DNA from: a virus
DNA: 34,330 nt
IMG/VR virus record: IMGVR_UViG_3300044951_000955
Location: 1-34,330 of that record
Strand: one strand, 5' to 3'
In this document: positions 1 through 6,289 of the stretch, piece by piece
How positions within the stretch are numbered: position 1 is the stretch's first letter
Layout: every line of letters begins with the position of its first letter
The notes under the pieces: model-generated
The model's database searches: none
Seen by the model: only the letters and a program-made list of their open reading frames with translations
Told to the model about the DNA's origin: nothing
Position numbers and translations under genes: made by a program

Positions 1-1291
1 CGAACGCTGTCACAACCGTTGACAAGGCGTAGGAAGGGTTAATATCAGTTCCGCACACGATAAGCTCCGACCACTCTGGCACTTGGAAGGCTTGGCGGTC
101 TGACTTGCGCGATAGGATAACCTCTGGCGAGATCGAATAAACGTCAACGCCACGTTTCAATGGCTCGTTTTGACGCTCGGCCATGAAAGCAAGCTCGCCC
201 ATTACAAAGAAGTCAACCATAGCAGAGTACTTTGCATGAGGTTGACAGCGTTTCGAGTCAAACCTACCGTCCCATGATACGGTCATTCCTTCAATCATAC
301 CGCTTTCATGCTCGGTAAAATATGCCAGCGCATCTTGGTCTCCGTTGGTCAAGCGTATATCATTCCATTCATTCCACTTTTGACGGCAATCGCTCTTTGT
401 ATCTTCCCATCCGTTAGGCCATCTAATGACTTGACCAGTCCTAATTACGCGCCAGTTAGGGTCTTTTGCGTAATGCTCTGCCACGTCGTCACGCTCAATC
501 ACGGTTGCAGTCATGATAATCGGCATCCGACTGTCTGGGCCAGCCATCCCCTTGATATCTCCGTTAATCGTTTCGATGGTCTGTTGAACAAGCGTTTGAC
601 TCTTTGCTGTATCTCTGTCCTGTGGGTCGTCGACAATTGCGATTGATGGACGGATAACAGATCCGTCTATTGAGGCGTAGTTCATGCCACGAGGGTTTCC
701 GTTAATCGTTGCGCTTCCGATTGCGCCTAGACCGTTTGGCAGGATGATGATACCTTCAGAGATTGCGAGCATCGCACCTGTCGCCTCGTTTCCTTGCGTC
801 AATGCGGTCAACCGATTTCCAATACCACGCGACTCTTTGAACACTGCTGTTGCTTCTGGATAGTCTCGGTGGATGCGGTCATTGAAACAGAGTTGTGTTT
901 TCCAGAAACGTAGCGCACGGTTTTTCGCCTTTGCATCCCACGGTAGGATGACAGGGAAAGGCGTAAGACCTTCGAGAAGAGCGTACAGTGTCAAGCCGTT
1001 TACCTCTGTACTTTTGCCAGTACCACGAGGCGCGAGGATTTCAACGTCACCACCAGTTTCAAGCGCATACATGAAGCCGTCTTTAATGTCATGGTGAACT
1101 TTTCCGAACGGCAAAGGGAACGATTCGAACAGGTAGCATTTAAGCCACGCCATCGGGTCGCCTTTAGGTGGACGCTCGAAGTTGTTATCTTTCAAGCGTT
1201 TAGGCTTGGAAGTAGGTGCGGAAACTTCACGCTTTGAGTCGCGGTATTTTGCGTTTGCTTCGAGTTGTTTCTTATAGGTTTTAGCTGGCAT
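1..1291 (-). CDS. terL: Terminase large subunit, N-terminal 430 residues (runs off left end)
   Basis: ATP-driven DNA packaging motor and headful/cos nuclease acting at the procapsid portal. Read from ATG at 1291 to base 1, open at the window edge. Walker A is seen at about residues 88-95 (APRGTGKST) and Walker B at about 216-225 (SIAIVDDPQD). The start of the RNase H-like nuclease domain follows, with the first metal-binding Asp at about residue 416 (CGTDINPSYAL). The codon split at base 1 is completed in frame by bases 34330-34329, and the protein continues to 33819, giving about 600 residues, a normal TerL length. No clear Shine-Dalgarno precedes the ATG; the 5' region is part of a 10-bp inverted repeat. 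It lies just downstream of a 42-residue ORF and an HNH endonuclease. Family assignment is secure from the motifs; the packaging type (pac or cos) is not decidable here. Confidence 0.95.
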   Translation of the reverse strand, partial: MPAKTYKKQLEANAKYRDSKREVSAPTSKPKRLKDNNFERPPKGDPMAWLKCYLFESFPLPFGKVHHDIKDGFMYALETGGDVEILAPRGTGKSTEVNGLTLYALLEGLTPFPVILPWDAKAKNRALRFWKTQLCFNDRIHRDYPEATAVFKESRGIGNRLTALTQGNEATGAMLAISEGIIILPNGLGAIGSATINGNPRGMNYASIDGSVIRPSIAIVDDPQDRDTAKSQTLVQQTIETINGDIKGMAGPDSRMPIIMTATVIERDDVAEHYAKDPNWRVIRTGQVIRWPNGWEDTKSDCRQKWNEWNDIRLTNGDQDALAYFTEHESGMIEGMTVSWDGRFDSKRCQPHAKYSAMVDFFVMGELAFMAERQNEPLKRGVDVYSISPEVILSRKSDRQAFQVPEWSELIVCGTDINPSYALSTVVTAF

Positions 1292-1295
1292 ATTT

Positions 1296-1407
1296 GTAAG
1301 TGCTTAATTGATAGGATAATAAAGGAATATATCATAGTCTTCGTCAAAAGGGCAATCGCAGTCTAAACCACTGGAAGAACCTAACGTGTTGCGATTCAAG
1401 CACTTAC
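1296..1407. repeat. 10-bp inverted repeat flanking small ORF before terL
   Basis: GTAAGTGCTT at 1296-1305 is perfectly complementary to AAGCACTTAC at 1398-1407. On the minus-strand transcript the second arm lies only a few bases before the terL ATG (1291), where a ribosome binding site would be expected. Pairing could restrict TerL translation unless the 42-residue ORF between the arms is being translated. That function is inferred; only the repeat is seen. Confidence 0.6.
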
Positions 1408-1432
1408 GCATATATGATGATATTCTATCCAT
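1304..1432 (-). CDS. Hypothetical 42-residue acidic protein between HNH and terL
   Basis: ATG at 1432 overlaps the stop of the HNH gene by 8 bases, and the ORF ends 12 bases before the terL ATG. The product starts MDRISSYMRKCLNR and has an acidic, aromatic C-terminal half (DCDCPFDEDYDIFLYY). No domain is recognised. The ribosome binding site is weak, so expression would depend on coupling to the upstream HNH gene. Its position between the arms of a 10-bp inverted repeat suggests a leader or coupling role for terL, but a purely fortuitous ORF is possible. Confidence 0.4.
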   Translation of the reverse strand: MDRISSYMRKCLNRNTLGSSSGLDCDCPFDEDYDIFLYYPIN

Positions 1433-2558
1433 TGTGTTGCTCTAGTATTAACTCTGGTTGGTGTATAACCTTGCATTGCTTGCGTGGTCTACAGAAGTTA
1501 TCCATAGCCCAAAGTGGCCTCATGTTTGTGTAGTGCCACGCTTGTTTCATGTGCTCCTCGTTGTTACCGTCAAACCAAGCGAGTGCTAGTATGTGGTCTA
1601 TGTGCCACTCTCCGTAGTTACTCCACGACATTCCTTTAGTAAATTGATTCTGAATGTGTATAACAAATTCTTCCTTTGAGCATCCAAGCCAAGATAGTAC
1701 AGCCTCTTCTCTGGTGCGACCGTTGCACTTGTCTATCTGATCTGCTATTGATTGTCTCTTAACTACATTATATATCTGCTTTCTTCTGCGTCTAAGCAAT
1801 GCAACAACAATCATCTTCGGTTTGTTACTGTGAAGCCTTTCTCTTATGCATCTATTAAACTCTTCTCTTCCTTCTTTTGTTGCACATTGCCTCTGCTTCC
1901 ATTTAAGAGACGCCAACCTACTACACGGCTTACACTGTCTTATTATCCTTCCTTTTGATTTAATCATATCAGATACTTTGTGTCTATTACCGCATTGTGC
2001 GCAAACAATAAAACCAGTTTTAATCTCACTATCCAGCTTGCTTTTGTTCTCTGCAACTATTCTATCTCTTACTACTTTTCTCATGTCTATCTTTGCACAC
2101 TTAAGACATTTATAGTATCTATTGCCAGAATTAAATGCGCTCTTTCTGAATAAAGATAATGGCTTCTCGATTCCACACATTGAGCAAACCTTTATATATT
2201 CCTTTGGCTCTGGCCTATACTTCTTGCTTTGCGCTCTCTTGCACTCTTTACATTGACTATGATGCTTTACTTTATAGTCTTTGCTCTTAGTTTGCTTGCA
2301 AGTAACACAGACAAACTGTCCATCTCTTTCTAGAATACGATTCTTTATATCTTCAATTGCGTCTTTAACCATTCTCGGCATAGTTACGTTAACCCATTTA
2401 AGACGTGCGCTCTCTTCTCTTGCTTCTGCCACCTGCTTCTTTGTGCGCTGTCCATTCTTAATCCTATCCTTTTCTTCCCAAGCTTTATGCTTCTCTGGAT
2501 AACGCTTTGCATATTCGCGCCTCCAACGTAATTTGTCATCAGCGTTTTTAAACGGCAT
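1425..2558 (-). CDS. HNH homing-type endonuclease with three zinc-ribbon repeats
   Basis: 377-residue free-standing HNH endonuclease, probably a selfish homing element. The ATG at 2558 is chosen because AGAGGTGAT lies just upstream; an in-frame extension further upstream would be translated from inside a terminator hairpin. The N-terminal third is very basic. Three CxxC...CxxC units follow at about C84/C87-C103/C106, C125/C128-C151/C154 and C186/C189-C209/C212, probably DNA-binding zinc ribbons. The HNH core is at the C-terminus: WHIDHILAL near residues 318-326, then YTNMRPLW and DN. The coding sequence looks clearly more AT-rich than neighbouring phage genes, in keeping with recent acquisition. 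Sitting beside the terminase gene is a common niche for phage HNH endonucleases; some help cos-site terminase cleavage, which cannot be judged here. Confidence 0.85.
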   Translation of the reverse strand: MPFKNADDKLRWRREYAKRYPEKHKAWEEKDRIKNGQRTKKQVAEAREESARLKWVNVTMPRMVKDAIEDIKNRILERDGQFVCVTCKQTKSKDYKVKHHSQCKECKRAQSKKYRPEPKEYIKVCSMCGIEKPLSLFRKSAFNSGNRYYKCLKCAKIDMRKVVRDRIVAENKSKLDSEIKTGFIVCAQCGNRHKVSDMIKSKGRIIRQCKPCSRLASLKWKQRQCATKEGREEFNRCIRERLHSNKPKMIVVALLRRRRKQIYNVVKRQSIADQIDKCNGRTREEAVLSWLGCSKEEFVIHIQNQFTKGMSWSNYGEWHIDHILALAWFDGNNEEHMKQAWHYTNMRPLWAMDNFCRPRKQCKVIHQPELILEQHNG

Positions 2559-2574
2559 TTGTATCACCTCTAAT

Positions 2575-2627
2575 AAAAAAAGCCTATACATGGTGGAACA
2601 TGGCATTTCTGCCAACCCATGCAAGGC
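2575..2627 (-). terminator. Intrinsic terminator / possible attenuator in HNH leader
   Basis: On the minus strand, GCCTTGCATGG pairs with CCATGTATAGGC around an inner GGCA-GAAA-TGCC hairpin and is followed by seven T residues (plus-strand A tract 2575-2581). It ends the early unit read from the right. It also sits directly before the HNH ribosome site, downstream of a promoter-like sequence at 2676-2704, so it may act as an attenuator. Confidence 0.7.
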
Positions 2628-2675
2628 CTAAAGTATTCATTATCAATTAGATGTGTTCCTGCATCCAATAACATC

Positions 2676-2704
2676 AGATTATCATAACCGTTGGACATAC
2701 GCAA
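2676..2704 (-). promoter_or_regulatory. Putative extended -10 promoter upstream of HNH-terL unit
   Basis: Minus strand: TTGCGT (plus 2699-2704), a 17-bp spacer, then TAATCT (2676-2681) preceded by TGA, an extended -10. It shares the 13-mer ACGGTTATGATAA with the promoter-like site at 5442-5470. It lies in the only long gap near the left end (2559-2816), which otherwise holds only the leader and terminator. Confidence 0.5.
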
Positions 2705-2816
2705 TAGAAACCTTTACTTTTTTCTTGCAATGGCTTTAGAATGTTTGATACAATCAGCCTTGAGCTAATTACCCATCGGTTGCTTGCAATCCGATTGGGT
2801 CATTGCTCAACACTCC

Positions 2817-3053
2817 TCACTTCATCTGTTCGTGCGCCCTACCGTCCAGCGCATCAATGAGTATGTCCACCACCTCACTGCCCGAGCGTGTGGTTGGTTG
2901 TCCGCGCTCTTGTCTGCGCTTCTCCCTGTTCGCTAGGTTGCGCGTCCTATGTGCCGCAGACCTGCATACCTTATCACAGTACAGCTTAGGAGTGCCTTTG
3001 CCATCATCGTACTGAACGAACGGAAGTCCACACGCTTTACATAGTGCTATCAT
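2817..3053 (-). CDS. Small zinc-finger-like protein (78 aa)
   Basis: A CxxC pair (CKACGLPF, residues 5-8) and a second pair in YCDKVCRSAAHRTR suggest one treble-clef or ribbon zinc site, followed by an Arg/Lys-rich stretch. This pattern is common in small phage proteins of unknown role that may bind nucleic acid. Start ATG 3053 has AAAGGAG upstream and overlaps the stop of the preceding coiled-coil gene (ATGA). It is the last gene of the early unit before the terminator at 2575-2627. Function unknown. Confidence 0.8.
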   Translation of the reverse strand: MIALCKACGLPFVQYDDGKGTPKLYCDKVCRSAAHRTRNLANREKRRQERGQPTTRSGSEVVDILIDALDGRAHEQMK

Positions 3054-3622
3054 GGTTGCTCCTTTGCTTGTAAATAGTCCCTCTCAAAGTCTTTTAGCGA
3101 TATTAAACCAGATTGATACAGCTTTAATCCAGCCAACCGCTCATCCTGCTCCTGTACCTTCCTCTGTAACGCCTGCATCTCCGTGCTGTACTGCTTAATA
3201 ACGGCCTCTTGGTTGCGTATACGTTTGGCCTGTGCTTCAATCGTTCCGTTGGTGTCGCGTGTCGGTACGCTCGCCTGTGCCTCTAGGAGCGTGGCTATGC
3301 GCTGTTCAAGCTCGCTGATCTCGTTATGTTTGAGCTTCAGCATTGCCGAGTGCGCTTGGTTGACGTTTGTTAGTGTATCAATCGTCTCGTCCCTCTCCGC
3401 GATTATGCGCGTATGCTCAACCGTTGCGCGGTCAAGTCCTTTGATGGTTTCTTTGAGGTTATCAATGCACCTTTGTTGCTCAACATTAGTCTGGTTGTGT
3501 ATGGTTATTAGTCCATCAAATCCTTTGATGGTTTCTGCTTGTTTGTCTACTTGTTTGCTTGTCATATCTAGCGCAAAGTATTTGCGTCCTAATCTTCCGT
3601 AAAGTTGTCCGATGTATTTCAC
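3050..3622 (-). CDS. Coiled-coil protein with phage KYIGQLYGRLG N-terminal motif
   Basis: 190 residues. The start is GTG at 3622 overlapping the preceding stop (GTGA), with a purine-rich upstream stretch. The N-terminus (KYIGQLYGRLGRKYFALD) resembles the start of the protein at 11186-11509 (VYCGKLYARIGGQFKQID), so the two share a short module. Residues about 25-175 are charged and heptad-like (ETIKG, RDETIDTL, ISELEQRIATLLE, LQRKVQEQDERLAGL), predicting a long coiled coil. No enzyme motif is visible. It could be a scaffold or oligomerisation protein; role unknown. Confidence 0.75.
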   Translation of the reverse strand: MKYIGQLYGRLGRKYFALDMTSKQVDKQAETIKGFDGLITIHNQTNVEQQRCIDNLKETIKGLDRATVEHTRIIAERDETIDTLTNVNQAHSAMLKLKHNEISELEQRIATLLEAQASVPTRDTNGTIEAQAKRIRNQEAVIKQYSTEMQALQRKVQEQDERLAGLKLYQSGLISLKDFERDYLQAKEQP

Positions 3623-3831
3623 TTCCCACCGCCTTTCTTATTGATCGTTGCTTCATACATCATTCCGCTTAACGGTTTTAGCGTCAACTCTCCGCTTGCT
3701 TGCATAGCCGTTGCAACGCTTGCTCTGTGCTTGTTTGCGGTTATCCAGTTGAATGATACAAGGTTGCCCCTGCGGACGTTATCTAGTATCTCCTTGCGCC
3801 TTCCTGCGGTTGTGTGTAGGTCTTGTTTCAT
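3619..3831 (-). CDS. Hypothetical 70-residue basic protein
   Basis: Start ATG 3831 is preceded by GGAAGGA at good spacing. A longer reading frame upstream in this frame overlaps a better-supported membrane ORF and is rejected. The sequence (MKQDLHTTAGRRKEILD..., ending KKGGGK) contains a segment (HRASVATAMQASGELTLKP) reminiscent of a small winged-helix tail, but that is only an impression. ATGA overlap with the upstream 35-residue ORF and GTGA overlap with the downstream gene show translational coupling. Function unknown. Confidence 0.7.
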   Translation of the reverse strand: MKQDLHTTAGRRKEILDNVRRGNLVSFNWITANKHRASVATAMQASGELTLKPLSGMMYEATINKKGGGK

Positions 3832-3935
3832 GGAATATTCCTTCCGTATTTTAACGCAAGCATAAACAAAAACATACAAGAAACGAGAAGTGAAAACAAT
3901 ACAATATTGATAACACACTCTTTGTCTGGTTTCAT
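3828..3935 (-). CDS. 35-residue single-pass membrane protein
   Basis: ATG at 3935 shares its A with the preceding stop (TAATG), and the stop overlaps the next ATG (ATGA), so it fits exactly between its neighbours. After MKPDKECV comes a hydrophobic helix of about 20 residues (residues 8-28), then a basic tail (KYGRNIP), giving a one-helix inner-membrane protein. No family is recognised. Such phage micro-proteins often act on host membrane functions, but nothing here shows that. Confidence 0.65.
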   Translation of the reverse strand: MKPDKECVINIVLFSLLVSCMFLFMLALKYGRNIP

Positions 3936-4264
3936 TATTTACCACTGCCTTTCTTTTCCATCGCTTGCTTGATGGCTACTAACTGACTTCCGATTGTCTT
4001 TGATACTCCGTTACAGTTTCCGTTTACATATCCCATTGCGTCAACCACTACAGCAGATAGCAACGCCTCCAGCAGTCGCCTGTCTCGTGACTTGCGCGGA
4101 CGTGTGCGCTTTGGTTTTGGAAGTTGGTTTATAAAGTAACCGCCTCCACATTCACTCCAGTGACCACAGTTGTTTGCGTCCCTTGTTCCGTTGCAACCAT
4201 AATGACAATGATTACAAGCGTTTATTGAGTCGGTTACGTCTACAAACTTTACAAACTTAATCAT
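3935..4264 (-). CDS. Hypothetical protein with N-terminal Cys/His cluster (109 aa)
   Basis: Residues about 17-40 hold a dense metal-ligand cluster (CNHCHYGCNG, then C-H-C) typical of a small phage zinc-binding module, followed by a basic linker (PKPKRTRPRKSRDRR) and a helical C-terminal half. Start ATG 4264 has GAGGAAAG upstream and overlaps the preceding stop. Probably nucleic-acid binding; specific role unknown. Confidence 0.75.
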   Translation of the reverse strand: MIKFVKFVDVTDSINACNHCHYGCNGTRDANNCGHWSECGGGYFINQLPKPKRTRPRKSRDRRLLEALLSAVVVDAMGYVNGNCNGVSKTIGSQLVAIKQAMEKKGSGK

Positions 4265-4443
4265 TTGCTTTCCTCCCTGTCGATCTGTTCCTGCACGTAC
4301 TCCATCATGCGCTTGACGTATGCGCCTGCCTTTGCGAGATGGTCAAGTGCGTATTCCTTGTTACCCGATTGCGTGTGCATATAAGCCAACTGATTATGGC
4401 GTTGAATGAACGCATACGGGTCACTGTCTAAAGAAAGGCTCAA
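4261..4443 (-). CDS. Helical TPR-like small protein; start uncertain (TTG or +1 frameshift product)
   Basis: The convincing part reads DPYAFIQRHNQLAYMHTQ then NKEYALDHLAKAGAYVKRMM and a charged tail, resembling a single TPR-like helical pair. There is no ATG near its beginning. One option is TTG at 4443 with GGAAAG seven bases upstream, giving 60 residues. The other is that ribosomes or an ancestral sequence shift +1 from the overlapping 40-residue ORF at CAG-TGA-C (about 4421-4426). A longer frame from TTG 4527 has no ribosome site and simply retranslates the upstream gene out of frame, so it is rejected. Confidence 0.6.
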   Translation of the reverse strand: MSLSLDSDPYAFIQRHNQLAYMHTQSGNKEYALDHLAKAGAYVKRMMEYVQEQIDREESK

Positions 4444-4543
4444 AAGTGAGCTTTCCAGATACTTGCTTCGGCTGATACTTCGGCAACTCGTCGCCAGCAC
4501 GCCAGACGTAGTAAAGTACGTTGTCAATGGTTTCTATGGTCAT
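4421..4543 (-). CDS. 40-residue protein, possibly 5' half of a frameshifted gene
   Basis: ATG 4543 has GAGGTGG upstream. The product (MTIETIDNVLYYVWRAGDEL...) has sensible amphipathic composition and ends at TGA 4421-4423 within the next gene. The local sequence CAG-TGA-C resembles the +1 shift context of prfB (stop codon followed by C). A shift would fuse it to the TPR-like helical protein at 4261-4443, giving about 94 residues. It could equally be an independent gene, or the two halves of a gene broken by a single indel. Confidence 0.6.
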   Translation of the reverse strand: MTIETIDNVLYYVWRAGDELPKYQPKQVSGKLTFEPFFRQ

Positions 4544-4869
4544 TCTACCACCTCGATTTTCTTGCCACAAAACGGACAATATTTCATACACATTCCAAAT
4601 GGCCCGTGGCCATGCGGGTCATAGATTGAATCGTGTGACCGATGCGTTTTCTTCCACTTGCACGTTTCGCGCGGTTGCTCGGCTGGCTGGGTGTTCGGGT
4701 ATTCTGGCAGAGGCATCCAGTGAGTTGCCTGTGCGCCTCCTATATTGCACCATGTACCAAATCCGTCATCCATTTCACATTCAGCTTCAAAGATGTACCC
4801 ATCTCCGTAGCAGAGTATTTTTTTGCCATGCTCTTTTTCGCACGTATTTATAGGCATCCAGTGTTTCAT
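4540..4869 (-). CDS. DUF551-like protein with C-terminal zinc ribbon
   Basis: 109 residues. The stretch ATHWMPLPEYP is the signature of the DUF551 family, which is frequent in phage early regions, and the C-terminus carries a classic CPFCGKKI zinc-ribbon knuckle paired with an upstream Cys. The N-terminus repeats a related HWMP motif. Start ATG 4869 overlaps the preceding gene, with GAGGGCTGG upstream. The function of DUF551 proteins is not known. Confidence 0.8.
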   Translation of the reverse strand: MKHWMPINTCEKEHGKKILCYGDGYIFEAECEMDDGFGTWCNIGGAQATHWMPLPEYPNTQPAEQPRETCKWKKTHRSHDSIYDPHGHGPFGMCMKYCPFCGKKIEVVE

Positions 4870-5177
4870 TTACCAGCCCTCGCTTTCATCATTTCATCGG
4901 CAAACATTTTTGCATCGAATGTAGCTACGTCTGGTCTTCCGCCACTTCCGTTGCTCTTCGTGTACGCAATCGCATACTCATCCCACACTGTCAGCCCGTC
5001 CGTCTGCTCTGGCGTTGCGATTGGACGGCGGACTACACCGTAAGAGGCTGGCATCTCTTGACTGATGTTTTTACAAGGCAACCACTCACCGCCTAAGTTG
5101 TAGTATTCATCACCCTCTTGAATCACATCACCATCCTGCAAAAACACATACGCCTGCCGTTTCGTTTGTTCGCTCAT
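4866..5177 (-). CDS. Hypothetical early protein (103 aa)
   Basis: ATG 5177 follows an excellent site (AAGGAGG) and overlaps the preceding stop. The N-terminal half (VFLQDGDVIQEGDEYYN..., GEWLPC) looks like a compact beta fold common in short phage proteins that begin by describing a 'dgdvi..gDe' strand pattern; the rest is polar and helical. No catalytic motif. Function unknown. Confidence 0.75.
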   Translation of the reverse strand: MSEQTKRQAYVFLQDGDVIQEGDEYYNLGGEWLPCKNISQEMPASYGVVRRPIATPEQTDGLTVWDEYAIAYTKSNGSGGRPDVATFDAKMFADEMMKARAGK

Positions 5178-5407
5178 TTCGTGGCCTCCTTCTTGCCGAC
5201 AATCGCCTTGACCAACAGGCCGAGCGAAAAACGGATTGTGGGATTGTCAAACATGTCAACTAGCTTCTCGTTATTACATTTGACCGCATGAAGCTCCATA
5301 CGCAGGTGAGTGTTTTCGTTCACGTAATCCTCTTTGAACTTGCGCACCCTTGAAGGTTTGCGCGTTGTTGCGACTGCTTGCAATGCTGTAATTTCTTCTG
5401 AACTCAT
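5174..5407 (-). CDS. Hypothetical early protein (77 aa)
   Basis: ATG 5407 is preceded by AAGGAG, about 35 bases below a promoter-like sequence (5442-5470), so it probably opens an internal transcription unit. The sequence is basic at the start (TTRKPSRVRKFKEDY) and has a helical middle and C-terminus. No domain is recognised. Confidence 0.75.
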   Translation of the reverse strand: MSSEEITALQAVATTRKPSRVRKFKEDYVNENTHLRMELHAVKCNNEKLVDMFDNPTIRFSLGLLVKAIVGKKEATK

Positions 5408-5441
5408 GGTTTGAACTCCTTGTTAGTTTTGAATTGTTAAT

Positions 5442-5470
5442 AATTTATCATAACCGTCTGGCGATTTCAA
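5442..5470 (-). promoter_or_regulatory. Putative internal promoter with extended -10
   Basis: Minus strand TTGAAA (plus 5465-5470), a 17-bp spacer, TAAATT (5442-5447) preceded by TGA. The 13-mer ACGGTTATGATAA around the -10 recurs at the promoter-like site 2676-2704. It lies in a 74-base gap otherwise free of genes. Confidence 0.5.
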
Positions 5471-5481
5471 TAACTGTTTCA

Positions 5482-5736
5482 CTATTCCTCGCAATTCTTT
5501 TCCACGGTTGTCCCACCGTTCATAACATCGGCTGAATAAGTGATCTCATTCACGTCCATCCGAATTTGCATACCTAGCCGATAGGTCGTTGTTTCGCTCG
5601 CAAATGCGTCAATGAAGTCGCTGTATGAAATGTGCACGATTGTTTGCATACCGATTGACAGGCGAGTGACCGAAAGTGCGGTCATCCCTTCGCGTGTCTG
5701 CTTGGTCAGTTGCTCGATTGAGTGTTGGGTGATCAT
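5482..5736 (-). CDS. Hypothetical early protein (84 aa)
   Basis: ATG 5736 with GAAAGGAAAGC upstream, part of the recurring AACGAAAGGA leader motif. Polar N-terminus (MITQHSIEQLTKQTREGMTAL) followed by alternating beta-type segments and an acidic tail. No family or motif recognised. It ends just upstream of the internal promoter at 5442-5470. Confidence 0.7.
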   Translation of the reverse strand: MITQHSIEQLTKQTREGMTALSVTRLSIGMQTIVHISYSDFIDAFASETTTYRLGMQIRMDVNEITYSADVMNGGTTVEKNCEE

Positions 5737-5748
5737 GCTTTCCTTTCG

Positions 5749-5949
5749 TTAAATGGTTTGTAAAGCGATTATTCCTAAGCACCCAAAAAGGCACCCAGTA
5801 ATAATAACTGTTATCTTGTTTGCTCGTTCTATTTCGTCAATAAGCTTATTATGGTCATTCATGTGCTTTTCTTCCATTTCCCATACCGTTTTTTGTAGGT
5901 GAATATTATCACGCCATAATCTTAAATACGCATCTTGGTTTTTACACAT
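5749..5949 (-). CDS. Small C-tail membrane protein (66 aa)
   Basis: Residues 1-42 are polar and helical (LWRDNIHLQKTVWEMEEK...), and residues about 45-66 form a hydrophobic helix (ITVIITGCLFGCLGIIAL), giving a cytoplasmic coiled domain with a C-terminal membrane anchor. Start ATG 5949 has GGACGGAATT upstream and overlaps the previous gene by 28 bases. Function unknown; a role at the host membrane is inferred. Confidence 0.7.
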   Translation of the reverse strand: MCKNQDAYLRLWRDNIHLQKTVWEMEEKHMNDHNKLIDEIERANKITVIITGCLFGCLGIIALQTI

Positions 5950-6242
5950 AATTCCGTCCCTTCATTTGTTTGTGCGTACTCTTTCGCGCACCGTTCTATG
6001 ATTTCACGCGCATCCGATTTTTCCATATAACCAGCGTCAAACATCTGCTCACCATACGGCTCTTCTTTGTACCATCCACCTTTTGAACCTGCGTATAAAC
6101 TAATTGAGACAGGATCGCAACCTATCGCCATTTGCCAACGTTGACCACGCGATCGGAAGTAAAACGGATTGCCATTTATAAGTCCTTCCGATTGAACAGG
6201 ACAACATCCAGACAAGTAATCAATTTCTAGTCGAACGCTCAT
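5922..6242 (-). CDS. Hypothetical protein (106 aa)
   Basis: ATG 6242 follows GGGAGGTG. The protein is mixed beta/alpha with aromatic and Gly-rich segments (LINGNPFYFRSRGQRWQMAIG, SKGGWYKEEPYG). Comparable short proteins occur next to DNA-modification genes in phages, but no family is recognised. It lies directly downstream of the methyltransferase gene; a 6-bp hairpin (TGCCAG/CTGGCA) precedes its ribosome site in the 47-base gap. Confidence 0.7.
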   Translation of the reverse strand: MSVRLEIDYLSGCCPVQSEGLINGNPFYFRSRGQRWQMAIGCDPVSISLYAGSKGGWYKEEPYGEQMFDAGYMEKSDAREIIERCAKEYAQTNEGTELCVKTKMRI

Positions 6243-6289
6243 AACACCTCCCTGCCAGTTTTTGCGAGGTCTGGCAACTCGTTGGTTGG

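Noticed and set aside
2745-2800. tRNA-like stretch on the minus strand containing TAGCTCAA near an inverted repeat
   Set aside because: No matching D-stem partner, anticodon arm or GTTCGA T-loop could be folded.
4444-4527. Upstream extension of the TPR-like gene from TTG 4527
   Set aside because: No ribosome site, and it reads the 40-residue gene out of frame, giving Ser/Leu-rich nonsense-like sequence.
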